NCBI RefSeq assembly: GCF_000741765.1
Contig: NZ_JGZU01000015.1
Span: 248,001-312,000 of the forward strand
Length of the DNA: 64,000 bases
From: Bifidobacterium tsurumiense
GTDB taxonomy: Bacteria; Actinomycetota; Actinomycetes; Actinomycetales; Bifidobacteriaceae
Direction of reading: 5' to 3'
The position numbers were made by a program, and so were the translations under genes. Under the pieces are notes generated by a model that was not told the origin of the DNA, made no database searches, and saw nothing but the letters and a program-made list of their open reading frames with translations. Below are positions 1 through 8,458 of this stretch, piece by piece (the first letter of the stretch is position 1; every line of letters begins with the position of its first letter).

Positions 1-1656
1 TATGCCTCATGGTCACATGTATGGAAAGCGCCAGTCGCTGTTGCAGTAGTCTGGCTGCTCGGGTCTCTACTGTTCTCATCTCTGGTACTGGGCGGCAGCG
101 GAAACATGGGCTCGTACACAAGTTCCCGCCCCATGCTCTCGCTTGCACCAGCCGCATGGTATGCGATTATTGCCGCAATCTGGATGCTGGTTATCGAAGT
201 ATTGGCCCGAACAGTCGCCCCTACTTTGATTGCATCCTTACCTGGCATGTGGCGCTTCTTTGTCGGAGGCGCCGTTCAACCCACGCCCCAGGAAGTGATC
301 GACTATGTGAAGGCTTCCGGCGTGGAACGTCCGATTAGCGCCGCCACGGCTTCAACACAGAACGCCTATGCTCAGACAAATGCCAATGCTGCAGCACAAC
401 CGTTAGCCACCGCAGCAGCACTTGGGCAAGACACCTTGTCCGCAACCCCTGTCGTCACCGCATCAACCGCAATGCCGGCGCAAACTGCCTCAGGAGCAGC
501 ACAAGAGCAACCCACAACGGTGATTCCTAATCCTGGCACTATGCAGGCACAGGCAGTTCCTGCAACAGCGCCGACCAACTTCCCGGCAATGCCTTCACCT
601 GCCGACCCCGCCATACCCGCGGCATTCAAAGGGTCACAGGCACAGCCGATGAGCAAGAAAACAAAACGGATTATGATCCTCGTGTGCTCCATCATTGGTG
701 CATTCATCGTGCTGGGCATTGTCTATGGCGTGCTGAACGCGACACTGTTCAGCCCTTCACATGTTGCAGAATCCTACTTGTCCGCGATTTCCTCAGGTGA
801 TTACGATAAGGCGAATTCCATAGCAGATCCGCAGGTGAGCCAAGATAAGAAGGCGTTGCTCACTAATGCCGCTGCATCCGGCGAACATACCACCATCACG
901 AATGTGCATATCGGTTCCGAACAGCGAGGAAGCGATGGCACCACTTCCGTGTCATACACCTACACTCTGGATGGAAAGTCTGACTCCGGCACCCTTACAC
1001 TAGCGACCACGGGCAATAAATACCTGATCTTCAAGAACTGGACCATAAGCCAACCAGTGGTGCAAAGCTTGCAAGTATCATTGCCTACCGCCATCAGCGA
1101 TTTCACCATCAACGGTGTGAAAGTCAGCAAGGACAATGCAAGCGACGCCAGCGAGGACGGCTCCACCTTGGCATTCAAGGTGTATCCAGGCACCTACACG
1201 GTTGCACTGTCGGATACGAAGTATTTCGAGGCTGACAATGTTACAGCCAGTGTGAACGCATCAGATCCGAGTTCCGCCTCTCTCAAGGTCAGTGCCACGG
1301 ACGAGCTGACTAATGCAATCGATTCCGCCATCCATGACACTCTTGACCAGTGCGCCGCGTCAACCGATGCGTCGCCTAAGGGATGCCCATTCTCCTTCGG
1401 TTACACCAGTTCGGATTACCGAAACTTTGCTTGGAGCATCACCGAATATCCCACACTCGATCAAGTGAGCGTATCTTCTTCATCATTCAGCACCGATTAT
1501 GACGGAGAAGCCAAGGTCACCTACGAGTACAACTCCGGTTGGACCGAAGAGAAGTGGACTCCTCGGGATTCCACCGACTCCTTCAGTATGAGTGGCACCT
1601 ATGCCATCGATGGCGACAAAGTAACCGTAACCCTCAACAAGGGGTATTACTACTAG
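1..1656 (+). CDS. TcaA-like multi-spanning membrane protein (5' end outside window)
   Basis: The frame is open from base 1, so the protein starts upstream; an internal ATG at 106 is not needed. Seen: a hydrophobic segment encoded at about 25-95, a second at about 130-240, then a low-complexity Ala/Pro/Thr/Gln linker (about 340-640). A third membrane segment follows (about 660-735), after a basic KKTKR. The C-terminal part, of about 300 residues, is probably extracytoplasmic. It contains a 'SYLSAISSGDYDKAN' segment like NTF2-like/DUF4878 domains and a following 'FTINGVKV' segment like the tandem domains of staphylococcal TcaA. The role is unknown; TcaA-type proteins are envelope proteins linked to glycopeptide response, but the resemblance here is by pattern only. 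A strong stem-loop follows the stop codon. Confidence 0.6.
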   Translation, partial: YASWSHVWKAPVAVAVVWLLGSLLFSSLVLGGSGNMGSYTSSRPMLSLAPAAWYAIIAAIWMLVIEVLARTVAPTLIASLPGMWRFFVGGAVQPTPQEVIDYVKASGVERPISAATASTQNAYAQTNANAAAQPLATAAALGQDTLSATPVVTASTAMPAQTASGAAQEQPTTVIPNPGTMQAQAVPATAPTNFPAMPSPADPAIPAAFKGSQAQPMSKKTKRIMILVCSIIGAFIVLGIVYGVLNATLFSPSHVAESYLSAISSGDYDKANSIADPQVSQDKKALLTNAAASGEHTTITNVHIGSEQRGSDGTTSVSYTYTLDGKSDSGTLTLATTGNKYLIFKNWTISQPVVQSLQVSLPTAISDFTINGVKVSKDNASDASEDGSTLAFKVYPGTYTVALSDTKYFEADNVTASVNASDPSSASLKVSATDELTNAIDSAIHDTLDQCAASTDASPKGCPFSFGYTSSDYRNFAWSITEYPTLDQVSVSSSSFSTDYDGEAKVTYEYNSGWTEEKWTPRDSTDSFSMSGTYAIDGDKVTVTLNKGYYY

Positions 1657-1682
1657 ACCATTCATCACACGGTGAGATCAAC

Positions 1683-1726
1683 GGCACCGAACGCGGCATC
1701 TCCTGCCGGTTCGGTGCCATTTCGTT
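1683..1726 (+). terminator. stem-loop after the TcaA-like gene
   Basis: Ten-base perfect arms (1683-1692 and 1709-1718) enclose a second 5-bp stem (1694-1698 with 1704-1708), followed by a short T-rich run. It sits 27 bases after the stop and before prs, so it should end transcription of the upstream gene. Confidence 0.7.
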
Positions 1727-1807
1727 TACGATGACGGTACGTTTGTATAGTGTGGTGCTGTATGGCTCCAAATCCGCATGATGCGGACACAGTGTGGAAG
1801 GCGAATA

Positions 1808-2821
1808 ATGTCGGCTATTCTCGAAGGCAGGCCCGATAAGCGTTTGGCAGTGGTGACGGGACGCGCGTATCCGGAACTTGCTGAGGAAACCGTGAAATGC
1901 CTTGGCACCGAATTATTAGAGACGACCGCATATGATTTCGCCAACGGTGAGATGTATGTGCGGTTTGCACAACCGGTTCGAGGTGCTGACGCTTTCGTCC
2001 TTCAGGCACACACTGAGCCGATTAACAAGTGGGTTATGGAACAGCTGCTTATGCTGGACGCTTTGAAGCGCGCGTCGGCTCGTTCCATCACCGTCGTCGC
2101 CCCCTTCTTGGGATATTCTCGCCAAGACAAGAAGCACCAAGGCCGCGAGCCCATAACCGCACGTTTGATCTTCGACCTGCTGCGCACTGCGGGCGCCGAC
2201 CGCATTATGACAGTCGACCTGCACGCCTCTCAGGAGCAGGGCTTTTTCAACGGCCCAGTCGATCATTTGACCGCTATGCCTGTGCTTTTGGATTATGTGC
2301 GCAACTCCATGGATTTAGGCGAGGCAACCGTGGTCTCACCCGATGCCGGACGCATCAAAGTTTCTGAACAGTGGGCTGCAAAGCTCGGAGGCTTGCCTCT
2401 GGCATTCATTCATAAGACCCGTGACATCACACGCCCTAACCACGCTGAAGCCCACGGCATTATCGGCGATATCAAAGGACGTGACTGCATTGTGGTCGAC
2501 GACATGATTGACACCGCGGGTACCATATGCGAAGCCGTGCGCACTCTGCATGAACACGGCGCCAGAAGCGTCACTTTGGTAGCAACTCACGGGTTGCTTT
2601 CCGGCCCTGCCATTGAACGTCTTCGTGATAGCGGGGCACGCGAAATCGTGCTTATGGACACCGTTCCGGTTCCTGCCGAAAAGCGACTTCCCAATATGAC
2701 GGTTTTGTCTGTGGCTCCTCTGCTGGCGGCGGGCATCCGCTCCGTATTCGAATCCAATTCCGTGAGTACGCTGCTCAATGGACTCCCTGAGGATATGAAG
2801 CCACGCAATATGTATGCGTAG
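1808..2821 (+). CDS. prs: Ribose-phosphate pyrophosphokinase (PRPP synthetase)
   Basis: Makes 5-phosphoribosyl-1-diphosphate from ribose 5-phosphate and ATP, for purine, pyrimidine, NAD, His and Trp synthesis; cytosolic. The 337-residue product has the family layout: FLGYSRQDKK near residue 100, TVDLHASQ, and the PRPP-binding loop VVDDMIDTAGT near residue 228. An upstream in-frame ATG at 1778 exists, but GGAAGG lies about 6 bases before 1808 and the family N-terminus fits 1808. It is transcribed alone, between stem-loops. A ribokinase and nucleoside hydrolase lie just downstream on the other strand, so ribose 5-phosphate made there could feed this enzyme. Bifidobacteria often carry more than one prs copy; which paralogue this is cannot be told here. 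Confidence 0.95.
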   Translation: MSAILEGRPDKRLAVVTGRAYPELAEETVKCLGTELLETTAYDFANGEMYVRFAQPVRGADAFVLQAHTEPINKWVMEQLLMLDALKRASARSITVVAPFLGYSRQDKKHQGREPITARLIFDLLRTAGADRIMTVDLHASQEQGFFNGPVDHLTAMPVLLDYVRNSMDLGEATVVSPDAGRIKVSEQWAAKLGGLPLAFIHKTRDITRPNHAEAHGIIGDIKGRDCIVVDDMIDTAGTICEAVRTLHEHGARSVTLVATHGLLSGPAIERLRDSGAREIVLMDTVPVPAEKRLPNMTVLSVAPLLAAGIRSVFESNSVSTLLNGLPEDMKPRNMYA

Positions 2822-2841
2822 GACGAATTCTCTTTTGACAA

Positions 2842-2886
2842 ATATGGTGAATGCCTGAAGGTCGGACCTTCAGGCATTCACCATAT
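2842..2886. terminator. 22-bp perfect inverted repeat after prs
   Basis: Arms 2842-2863 and 2865-2886 are perfectly complementary around one central base. There is no long T tract, but the length and the place 20 bases after prs suggest a terminator. Confidence 0.65.
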
Positions 2887-2993
2887 TCAAGACAACAAGC
2901 GATATCCAGCTGAGCCCACGAGGAGTTCAGCCACCGCAGAATTCAACCGCGCATAATCCAATCCGACTCAATCACCATGAATCAGCAATATGA

Positions 2994-3033
2994 AGCGGGG
3001 GATCAACCGATATCATACGGCCAATCCCCCGCT
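2994..3033 (-). terminator. stem-loop after the ribokinase gene
   Basis: Ten-base perfect GC-rich arms (2994-3003 and 3024-3033) with a 20-base loop. Read on the minus strand it follows the ribokinase stop by about 50 bases and ends the nucleoside operon. Confidence 0.65.
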
Positions 3034-3080
3034 AAAATCATTCCGCAACCACAGCATCAGCCATATCGCCGATCCGCAAT

Positions 3081-4058
3081 TCAGCCTTCAAAGGCCTTTC
3101 GAATCTGCGCAGCAGTGCCGTATGAAGCCTGGGCACCATAACCAGCCGCAGCATATGCCGCAACATAAGATGCAAGGCTGGCTGACTCATGCAAGCTCAA
3201 ACCTGAAGACAGACCAGCAAGCACAGTGCCCATAAAGGCATCGCCGCTTCCTGTGGTATCCACGGCATTGACCTTCACCGGCTGGATACGCTTAACCGGC
3301 TCATCAGAGGTCGAGTCAAGGACCATCGAGCCTTCAGCACCCAAGGTGACGATAGCGCGCTCGAAACCATACTTCTGCATGTGTTCCGCCGCCATATGCC
3401 AATCAAAAGCATTCCAGTCGCCATCGGAAGGCTCATCGATACCCAGCATCTGTGCCATCTCATGCTCATTGACGAGCAGCACATCAGCAGCTGCCACCAA
3501 TTCTGGCGGGAGTGAAGGAACGAATGGGGAGTTATTCAGCAACACCGTAATGCCCATCTCATGGCACATCTTGGCGCAAGCAGTCACCGTCTCCATAGGG
3601 CTTTCCAAGCACAGCCCCAATACCTTGGATTTGCCCAAGACCTCGCGCATTGACTCAACATATTCAACGCTAACCTGCGCATTGGAACCAGGGGAATACA
3701 CGATGGTGTTTTCGCCATGCGCATCCACAGTTATCACCGTGGTGCCACTAGGGCCGAGCACGCGTCGGATATGCGAAGTGTCAACACCTGCATTGTCGAG
3801 ATTATTGATCAGGAAAACCGCATTATCATCGGATCCCACTGCACCGAACATCTGTACATGGGCACCGATTTTCGCAGCAGCCGCAGCCTGGTTGCCGGAC
3901 TTGCCACCTGGAAGTATCTGCAGAGCTCCACCATTCACCGTTTCACCAGGCCCTGGAAGGCGATCAGTGGTGACAGTGTAGTCAGCATTCATCGATCCCA
4001 CAACGGAAATGGTGCCGTTAATGCGATCCAATAGGTTCAAAGCGGATTGTTCGCTCAT
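3081..4058 (-). CDS. rbsK: Ribokinase (PfkB family)
   Basis: Phosphorylates D-ribose to ribose 5-phosphate in the cytosol. The 325-residue protein has both PfkB signatures: GGKSGNQAAA at 51-60 and DTTGSGDA at 267-274, with Asp273 as the predicted catalytic base. Its N-terminal 'GSMNADYTV' is typical of ribokinases. A good ribosome site (GGAAAGGA) precedes the ATG at 4058. It is the last gene of a three-gene operon after a nucleoside hydrolase and an MFS transporter, which gives the substrate source: ribose released from imported nucleosides. Another PfkB sugar kinase activity cannot be excluded from sequence alone. Confidence 0.9.
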   Translation of the reverse strand: MSEQSALNLLDRINGTISVVGSMNADYTVTTDRLPGPGETVNGGALQILPGGKSGNQAAAAAKIGAHVQMFGAVGSDDNAVFLINNLDNAGVDTSHIRRVLGPSGTTVITVDAHGENTIVYSPGSNAQVSVEYVESMREVLGKSKVLGLCLESPMETVTACAKMCHEMGITVLLNNSPFVPSLPPELVAAADVLLVNEHEMAQMLGIDEPSDGDWNAFDWHMAAEHMQKYGFERAIVTLGAEGSMVLDSTSDEPVKRIQPVKVNAVDTTGSGDAFMGTVLAGLSSGLSLHESASLASYVAAYAAAGYGAQASYGTAAQIRKAFEG

Positions 4059-4171
4059 TACTCTTTCCTTTCCAAGGACTGTCGATGACTCAGATCTTCA
4101 GCAACTATGCATGTTGAGATGTGCAATGCGCGGGTGACCCAGAAGAATCTGTTTCCAAGCCACCCGAATCG

Positions 4172-4200
4172 CAGTGCTTGATGAATTGGCGTCAGCACTG
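4172..4200 (-). other. small stem-loop between MFS and ribokinase genes
   Basis: Seven-base perfect arms (4172-4178 and 4194-4200) lie just after the MFS stop codon in the 143-base gap before rbsK. It could trim or attenuate the operon message; no T tract. Confidence 0.35.
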
Positions 4201-4201
4201 A

Positions 4202-5617
4202 TCAGGCTTGGCTGTCTGAATAAATCCTCTTGCGGAATACCAAGAACACAATCAGGCCGAGCAGAATGACCCCGCCACAGATCAGCAATAAATTGGAATA
4301 TCCTGCAGCTGCACCGGTTGCACCGATCAGGCTTCCGCTTGCATTGCCGGCAGTGCTCATCATGCCGCCGATAACGGAAATACCGATAGAAGCGGTGACA
4401 TTCATGATCAGATCGTTCATGCCAACACCTCGTCCGGACTCTTCCTTCGGCAAGGTGTCCAGAACAGTGGAGACCACTGGTGAATACATGAGGCCGGTGC
4501 CTGCGTAGAACACACATGCCATGAGAGTCAGCGTGAGGAACCCTGCGTTTACTGCAAGAGCCGAGCCCACAAAGCCGATGAGCATAAGGCACCCAGCAGT
4601 GATCAAAGCAGTCTGGCGTCCAATCTTGCCGATGATTGCACCCGAGGAAGTACCCACGATTGCAGCCACGACGAATGCCCAAACCAAGTAGTTGGAAACC
4701 GTCGAAGTCTCCATGCCATACACGTCACGAGCGATTGCATTGAAAATAGGAGAAATGCAGTAGTTGACGAAGTAGAACACGGCAATCAAGCTGATGGCCA
4801 TGATCCATCGAGTGTTTTTGAAGAAATCCGGAGTAACAAATGGGTTGCCGGCCTTGTTGATGTAAATGCCGAATACAACGAACAGCACAAATGCAACTCC
4901 CAGTAGCCACCAATTGCTGTATGAGAAGAACAAGGTAAGGAATGCAGTTGCCACGCCGAAAATGGCGAAGCCCCAGCCATCAACCTTGTCGCCGCTGCCA
5001 TTCTGATCTGGCAGATTCTTTAACAGCATCGGCAGGAAGAGGATGGTGACAGAAGGAATAAGGAAGAGGTATTGCCAATGAATGGTGCTCAACCAACCGG
5101 CCGCAAACACACCGATGGATGCCGAAAGCTGATAACCGGCCGTAAACAGACCGAAGAATACCACCTTGAGTGAGTTCCTCAGATATTTGGTTGCAACCAC
5201 CAAATATGCCGAACCTGCCACCTGCTCGCCTGCGGTTTGCAAAACACGTGCAATGATAACAGTCCACAGATTGGAGGAGAAGAAGAAGTTCGCGATAAAT
5301 CCGAACAGTGAGCCGACCAAAAGCGTCACCAATCCGACAACAACCAGCTTCTTCAGTGAAACGAAATCACCCAACGAACCGTAAATGAAGCAGACGATGC
5401 CCAACACGATTCCAGGTAAAGCGGTGATCAATGACGCCTGGCCTGCGGACGCGCCTACATCGGATCCAACTTGTTCAAAAACTAGATTGAATCCTTGTAA
5501 ACACAAGGTTCCCAAAATAAACGTAATCAACAGGGGGATCAGAGCGCGAATGGCCATCGCATTGGTGGCGGCATCCACATCATCCGATTGAACAGCAGCA
5601 GTGTTTTCCTGTGCCAT
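4202..5617 (-). CDS. MFS transporter, probable nucleoside or ribose uptake
   Basis: A 471-residue polytopic membrane protein with MFS features: a loop 2-3 motif region 'YGSLGDFVSLKKLV' and 12-14 hydrophobic segments, ending in a basic tail. The N-terminal 20 residues are hydrophilic. By fold it resembles DHA2-type (EmrB/QacA-like) members, many of which are exporters. Its place between a nucleoside hydrolase (61-base gap) and a ribokinase argues instead for import of nucleosides. This substrate is an inference from the operon. GGAAGG precedes the ATG. Expression is probably under the palindromic operator upstream of the hydrolase. Confidence 0.8.
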   Translation of the reverse strand: MAQENTAAVQSDDVDAATNAMAIRALIPLLITFILGTLCLQGFNLVFEQVGSDVGASAGQASLITALPGIVLGIVCFIYGSLGDFVSLKKLVVVGLVTLLVGSLFGFIANFFFSSNLWTVIIARVLQTAGEQVAGSAYLVVATKYLRNSLKVVFFGLFTAGYQLSASIGVFAAGWLSTIHWQYLFLIPSVTILFLPMLLKNLPDQNGSGDKVDGWGFAIFGVATAFLTLFFSYSNWWLLGVAFVLFVVFGIYINKAGNPFVTPDFFKNTRWIMAISLIAVFYFVNYCISPIFNAIARDVYGMETSTVSNYLVWAFVVAAIVGTSSGAIIGKIGRQTALITAGCLMLIGFVGSALAVNAGFLTLTLMACVFYAGTGLMYSPVVSTVLDTLPKEESGRGVGMNDLIMNVTASIGISVIGGMMSTAGNASGSLIGATGAAAGYSNLLLICGGVILLGLIVFLVFRKRIYSDSQA

Positions 5618-5678
5618 TATTACCTTCCTCTAATGTCGAAGATTGACTTGAATATTGCAGCGCTACTACTGGACGCCT

Positions 5679-6638
5679 TCACGCTGCCTGGCGTGCCAGA
5701 TTGGTGATGCGGGTCATGAACTCGTTCAGGAATCGTGGGACGTCAACGCCCGCCGCGACCTTCATGGTCTTGTTCGGATCATTGAGTTTTTCGGGATTGC
5801 CTATTGTGCGACCGCGGGTTGCGCCTTCCACATCCACCTGCATATTGATGGCAAGAGTGTTTACAAGCGAAGGATCCACTGCGACACCAGCTGCCAGAGG
5901 ATCATGCAGACCACAGCCACCCAAATGTGGCGCCGTCGTCTCATATGCCTTGATATAGAAGTCGGTCATATCAGCGAGGAAGGCACCTGCCTTGGTGCCC
6001 AGATCACGCCATTGCTGCGTTTCCTTATAGGTGAGCAAGGTTTGCAGAGTAACATCCAAACCGATCATGGTAGCTGGAGCCCCTGAACGGAACAAGATAT
6101 TGGCAGCGTCAGGATCCTGGGAAATATTGGCTTCGGTCCATGCATTCACATTGCCCGGAACCGTCAATGCACCGCCCATCAAAACGATGCCACCGATCTC
6201 ATCCTTGATTTCCGGAGCCTTGGCCAAAGCCGCGGCAATATTGGTCATAGGACCGGTAGGAACATAGATCAAATCCTTGCCATAGGTCTTGACCGCATCA
6301 ATGATGAAATCCACAGCCGATTGCTCTTCTGCTTCGCGGGAGGAGTCAGGAATGTCGACATCACCGATGCCGTTCTTGCCGTGGATAAACGCCGAGATAT
6401 CAAGCACCTCAAAGGAATCGGTGGTGCTTGAGTGAGACAATCCCTTGTATACCTTCACCTCTGGATGCCCCAGCAAATCGGTGATGGCCAGCGCATTGCG
6501 CACGCCTTGTTCAAGCAACACATTGCCATAGGTCCCGGTTATGCCGATAAGCTCCACTTCAGGGCTGCCCAAGGCATAGGAGATGGCAAGTGCATCATCG
6601 ACGCCCGTGTCAAGGTCAAGGATGAGCTTCTTTTTCAC
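5679..6638 (-). CDS. Nucleoside hydrolase (inosine-uridine preferring type)
   Basis: Splits ribonucleosides into free base and ribose; cytosolic, Ca-dependent. The family's N-terminal metal-binding signature is present as LDLDTGVDD (Asp8, Asp10, Asp14, Asp15 counted from the chosen start), with MGGAL in mid-protein and a C-terminal HDP motif. The start is taken as GTG at 6638: AAAGG lies about 7 bases upstream, and the earlier in-frame ATG at 6677 would add 13 residues that are not family-like. First gene of the operon with the MFS transporter and ribokinase. Exact base preference (purine or pyrimidine) cannot be read from the sequence. Confidence 0.9.
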   Translation of the reverse strand: MKKKLILDLDTGVDDALAISYALGSPEVELIGITGTYGNVLLEQGVRNALAITDLLGHPEVKVYKGLSHSSTTDSFEVLDISAFIHGKNGIGDVDIPDSSREAEEQSAVDFIIDAVKTYGKDLIYVPTGPMTNIAAALAKAPEIKDEIGGIVLMGGALTVPGNVNAWTEANISQDPDAANILFRSGAPATMIGLDVTLQTLLTYKETQQWRDLGTKAGAFLADMTDFYIKAYETTAPHLGGCGLHDPLAAGVAVDPSLVNTLAINMQVDVEGATRGRTIGNPEKLNDPNKTMKVAAGVDVPRFLNEFMTRITNLARQAA

Positions 6639-6868
6639 TGTCGTACCTTTCTTCGTTGAGGGCGGTCGATGCCACACCCCTCATCGAATGCGTTGCATCG
6701 GCCTGTCGGCACATCCCCGATCCGGCGGCTGGTGCATGGTTACGCCACTCATCAACCGCATAAGATCAGCACCGGCAACTTGGCCCACACGACTCATACG
6801 ATGAAGTTCGCAAACAACACCGTAGCGGGCACAAGCGTACCTCGATATGCCTCGACTCGATATGATGA

Positions 6869-6880
6869 TAAAACGTTTTA
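6869..6880. promoter_or_regulatory. LacI-type operator candidate TAAAACGTTTTA
   Basis: Perfect 12-bp palindrome with the central CG typical of LacI-family sites, upstream of the nucleoside hydrolase operon. The nearest LacI gene (8459-9547) is the natural candidate regulator; this pairing is inferred. Confidence 0.6.
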
Positions 6881-7127
6881 CCAAAAGCGTCCAGTAAGCG
6901 AGAGACGGCGTGTCGTAGAGGATCGGTAAACGACAGGCGTCCATAAATACACCCAACATAATTGAAAAGGAACAAAGGACCGGCATTAGCATGTTTTATC
7001 TCCCTCAAATCAATAGCCCCTTCACCAAGCTTTCGGCTCTGTTTGAAGGTCTGGGATAGGCCTAAACGTGACCATGGCTTTGAATAATAAAACACACAAT
7101 CGGGATCATTTCACATGATTTGTGGAT

Positions 7128-7133
7128 TATAAT
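7128..7133 (+). promoter_or_regulatory. -10 box directly upstream of the ATPase start
   Basis: A consensus TATAAT ends 8 bases before the ATG at 7142, and no ribosome site is seen. Transcription should begin at or within a few bases of the ATG, giving a leaderless message. No good -35 box is visible. Confidence 0.5.
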
Positions 7134-7141
7134 ACATATTT

Positions 7142-8392
7142 ATGAGCAGCAAAGACGTATTCATTCCGCGTACTCAACTTCTTGCAAAACTTAGCCAGCA
7201 TAGAGACACCGAGCCCGTAAAAGTTCTTACCGGTGTGCGCCGCTGCGGTAAGTCCACTCTCCTGCAAATGTTTGTACAACAGCTGAAGGATGAGGGAGTC
7301 TCGCAGGACAACATTTTTGCTAAAAGGTTTGATTCTTTCGATATTCCACTTGGATACAATGCATCAAATCTGTATGAGGATCTACAAAACGCATTCAAAC
7401 ACGCTAACTCCGCTGAGCCTTTTTACGTATTTCTCGATGAAATCCAAGACGTTGATGGTTGGGAAAGAGTTGTACGGCGGCTGCACACACGCCCGAATAC
7501 CGATGTGTATATTACCGGCTCCAACTCTCAATTGCTTTCAGGAGATCTCGCCACCTACCTTGCAGGAAGGTATGCGGAGATTCCGGTATTCCCGCTTTCA
7601 TTCGAAGAATATGCCCACTACCGAAATGCATCCGAGAGCCAAACAACCATTGCACAAGACTTCGCGGATTATATGAGGTATGGCGGCATGCCCGGCTTAT
7701 ATAAACAAGAGATGCCGAGTTTAGATACCGTACGTGAGCAATTAGACGGAATATATGACTCTGTTGTGGTAAAAGATGTTGCCGAACGTAACAACATCCG
7801 TGATTTAGGCATGCTCAACACCGTCTGCAAATACCTCTTTTCTACATCAGGCACCCTTTTCTCCACACGAAATGTATCAAATACGCTTACAAGCGCAGGA
7901 ACCCCTGCCAATGTCAAGACAGTCGACACCTATATACAAGCTCTAGAACGCGCATACATCGTCTATCGAGCAGAACAAGTGGGCATTAGCGGAAAGAAAA
8001 TACTGAGACCAACTAACAAATACTATCCGGTAGATAACGGTTTCCGAAACCTTGCAAATGGTTTCCGCACCAGTGACCTTGGAGCGCAGCTCGAAGGTAT
8101 AGTTTTCCTCGAACTCAAACGACGTGGATACACGATAAACGTTGGAAATAACGGAAGCGAAGAAGTTGATTTCGTGGCCGAAAGATCACCAAATCGTGCG
8201 TACATTCAAGTGACGTTATCGATGCTGGATGATGCCACAAGAGAACGGGAACTTCGTCCTTTGCAAAAACTCAACGATGCCTTCCCACGAATAGTGCTCA
8301 CGCTTGATGGATGGAACACCGGCACCGACGAACAAGGGATTCAGATTGCCCCTGTTACCGACTGGCTTTTAGACGAATACCGCATCTTCTAG
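7142..8392 (+). CDS. AAA ATPase with DUF4143 C-terminal domain
   Basis: A 416-residue protein of the AAA_14/DUF4143 family, function unknown. Walker A is TGVRRCGKSTLL (about residues 30-41); Walker B is FYVFLDEIQDV (about 94-104); TGSN follows as a sensor-like motif. The C-terminal domain runs from 'LEGIVFLELKRRG' to 'EEVDFVAE...YIQVT', an arrangement like PD-(D/E)xK nuclease-fold proteins. It stands alone between the nucleoside operon and its presumed regulator. It looks AT-richer than its neighbours, which suggests acquisition by transfer. The message is probably leaderless (see -10 box at 7128). Such ATPases are common in accessory regions of gut bacteria. Confidence 0.85.
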   Translation: MSSKDVFIPRTQLLAKLSQHRDTEPVKVLTGVRRCGKSTLLQMFVQQLKDEGVSQDNIFAKRFDSFDIPLGYNASNLYEDLQNAFKHANSAEPFYVFLDEIQDVDGWERVVRRLHTRPNTDVYITGSNSQLLSGDLATYLAGRYAEIPVFPLSFEEYAHYRNASESQTTIAQDFADYMRYGGMPGLYKQEMPSLDTVREQLDGIYDSVVVKDVAERNNIRDLGMLNTVCKYLFSTSGTLFSTRNVSNTLTSAGTPANVKTVDTYIQALERAYIVYRAEQVGISGKKILRPTNKYYPVDNGFRNLANGFRTSDLGAQLEGIVFLELKRRGYTINVGNNGSEEVDFVAERSPNRAYIQVTLSMLDDATRERELRPLQKLNDAFPRIVLTLDGWNTGTDEQGIQIAPVTDWLLDEYRIF

Positions 8393-8409
8393 CAAACACG
8401 TCTGCCAAT

Positions 8410-8438
8410 AGGAATAGGTTAATGCGAACCGAATTCCT
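8410..8438. terminator. stem-loop between convergent genes
   Basis: Imperfect arms AGGAATAGGTT and AACCGAATTCCT around a short loop, in the 66-base gap between the converging ATPase and LacI genes. It could serve both strands. Confidence 0.4.
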
Positions 8439-8458
8439 TACCCTATATCATTGCGGCA

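Larger units (their letters stand above)
6639..7141. other. 503-base intergenic region with operon promoter and operator
   Basis: Separates the nucleoside operon from the divergent ATPase. It holds the palindrome at 6869-6880, two direct copies of CTCGATATG (6841-6849 and 6856-6864) and the -10 box of the ATPase at 7128. No coding sequence is credible here. If the palindrome marks the promoter, the operon leader is about 200 bases long. Confidence 0.6.

Noticed and set aside
8419..8430. GGTT-AATG-CG-AACC as a LacI operator
   Set aside because: It lies inside a hairpin between two converging 3' ends, not in a promoter.
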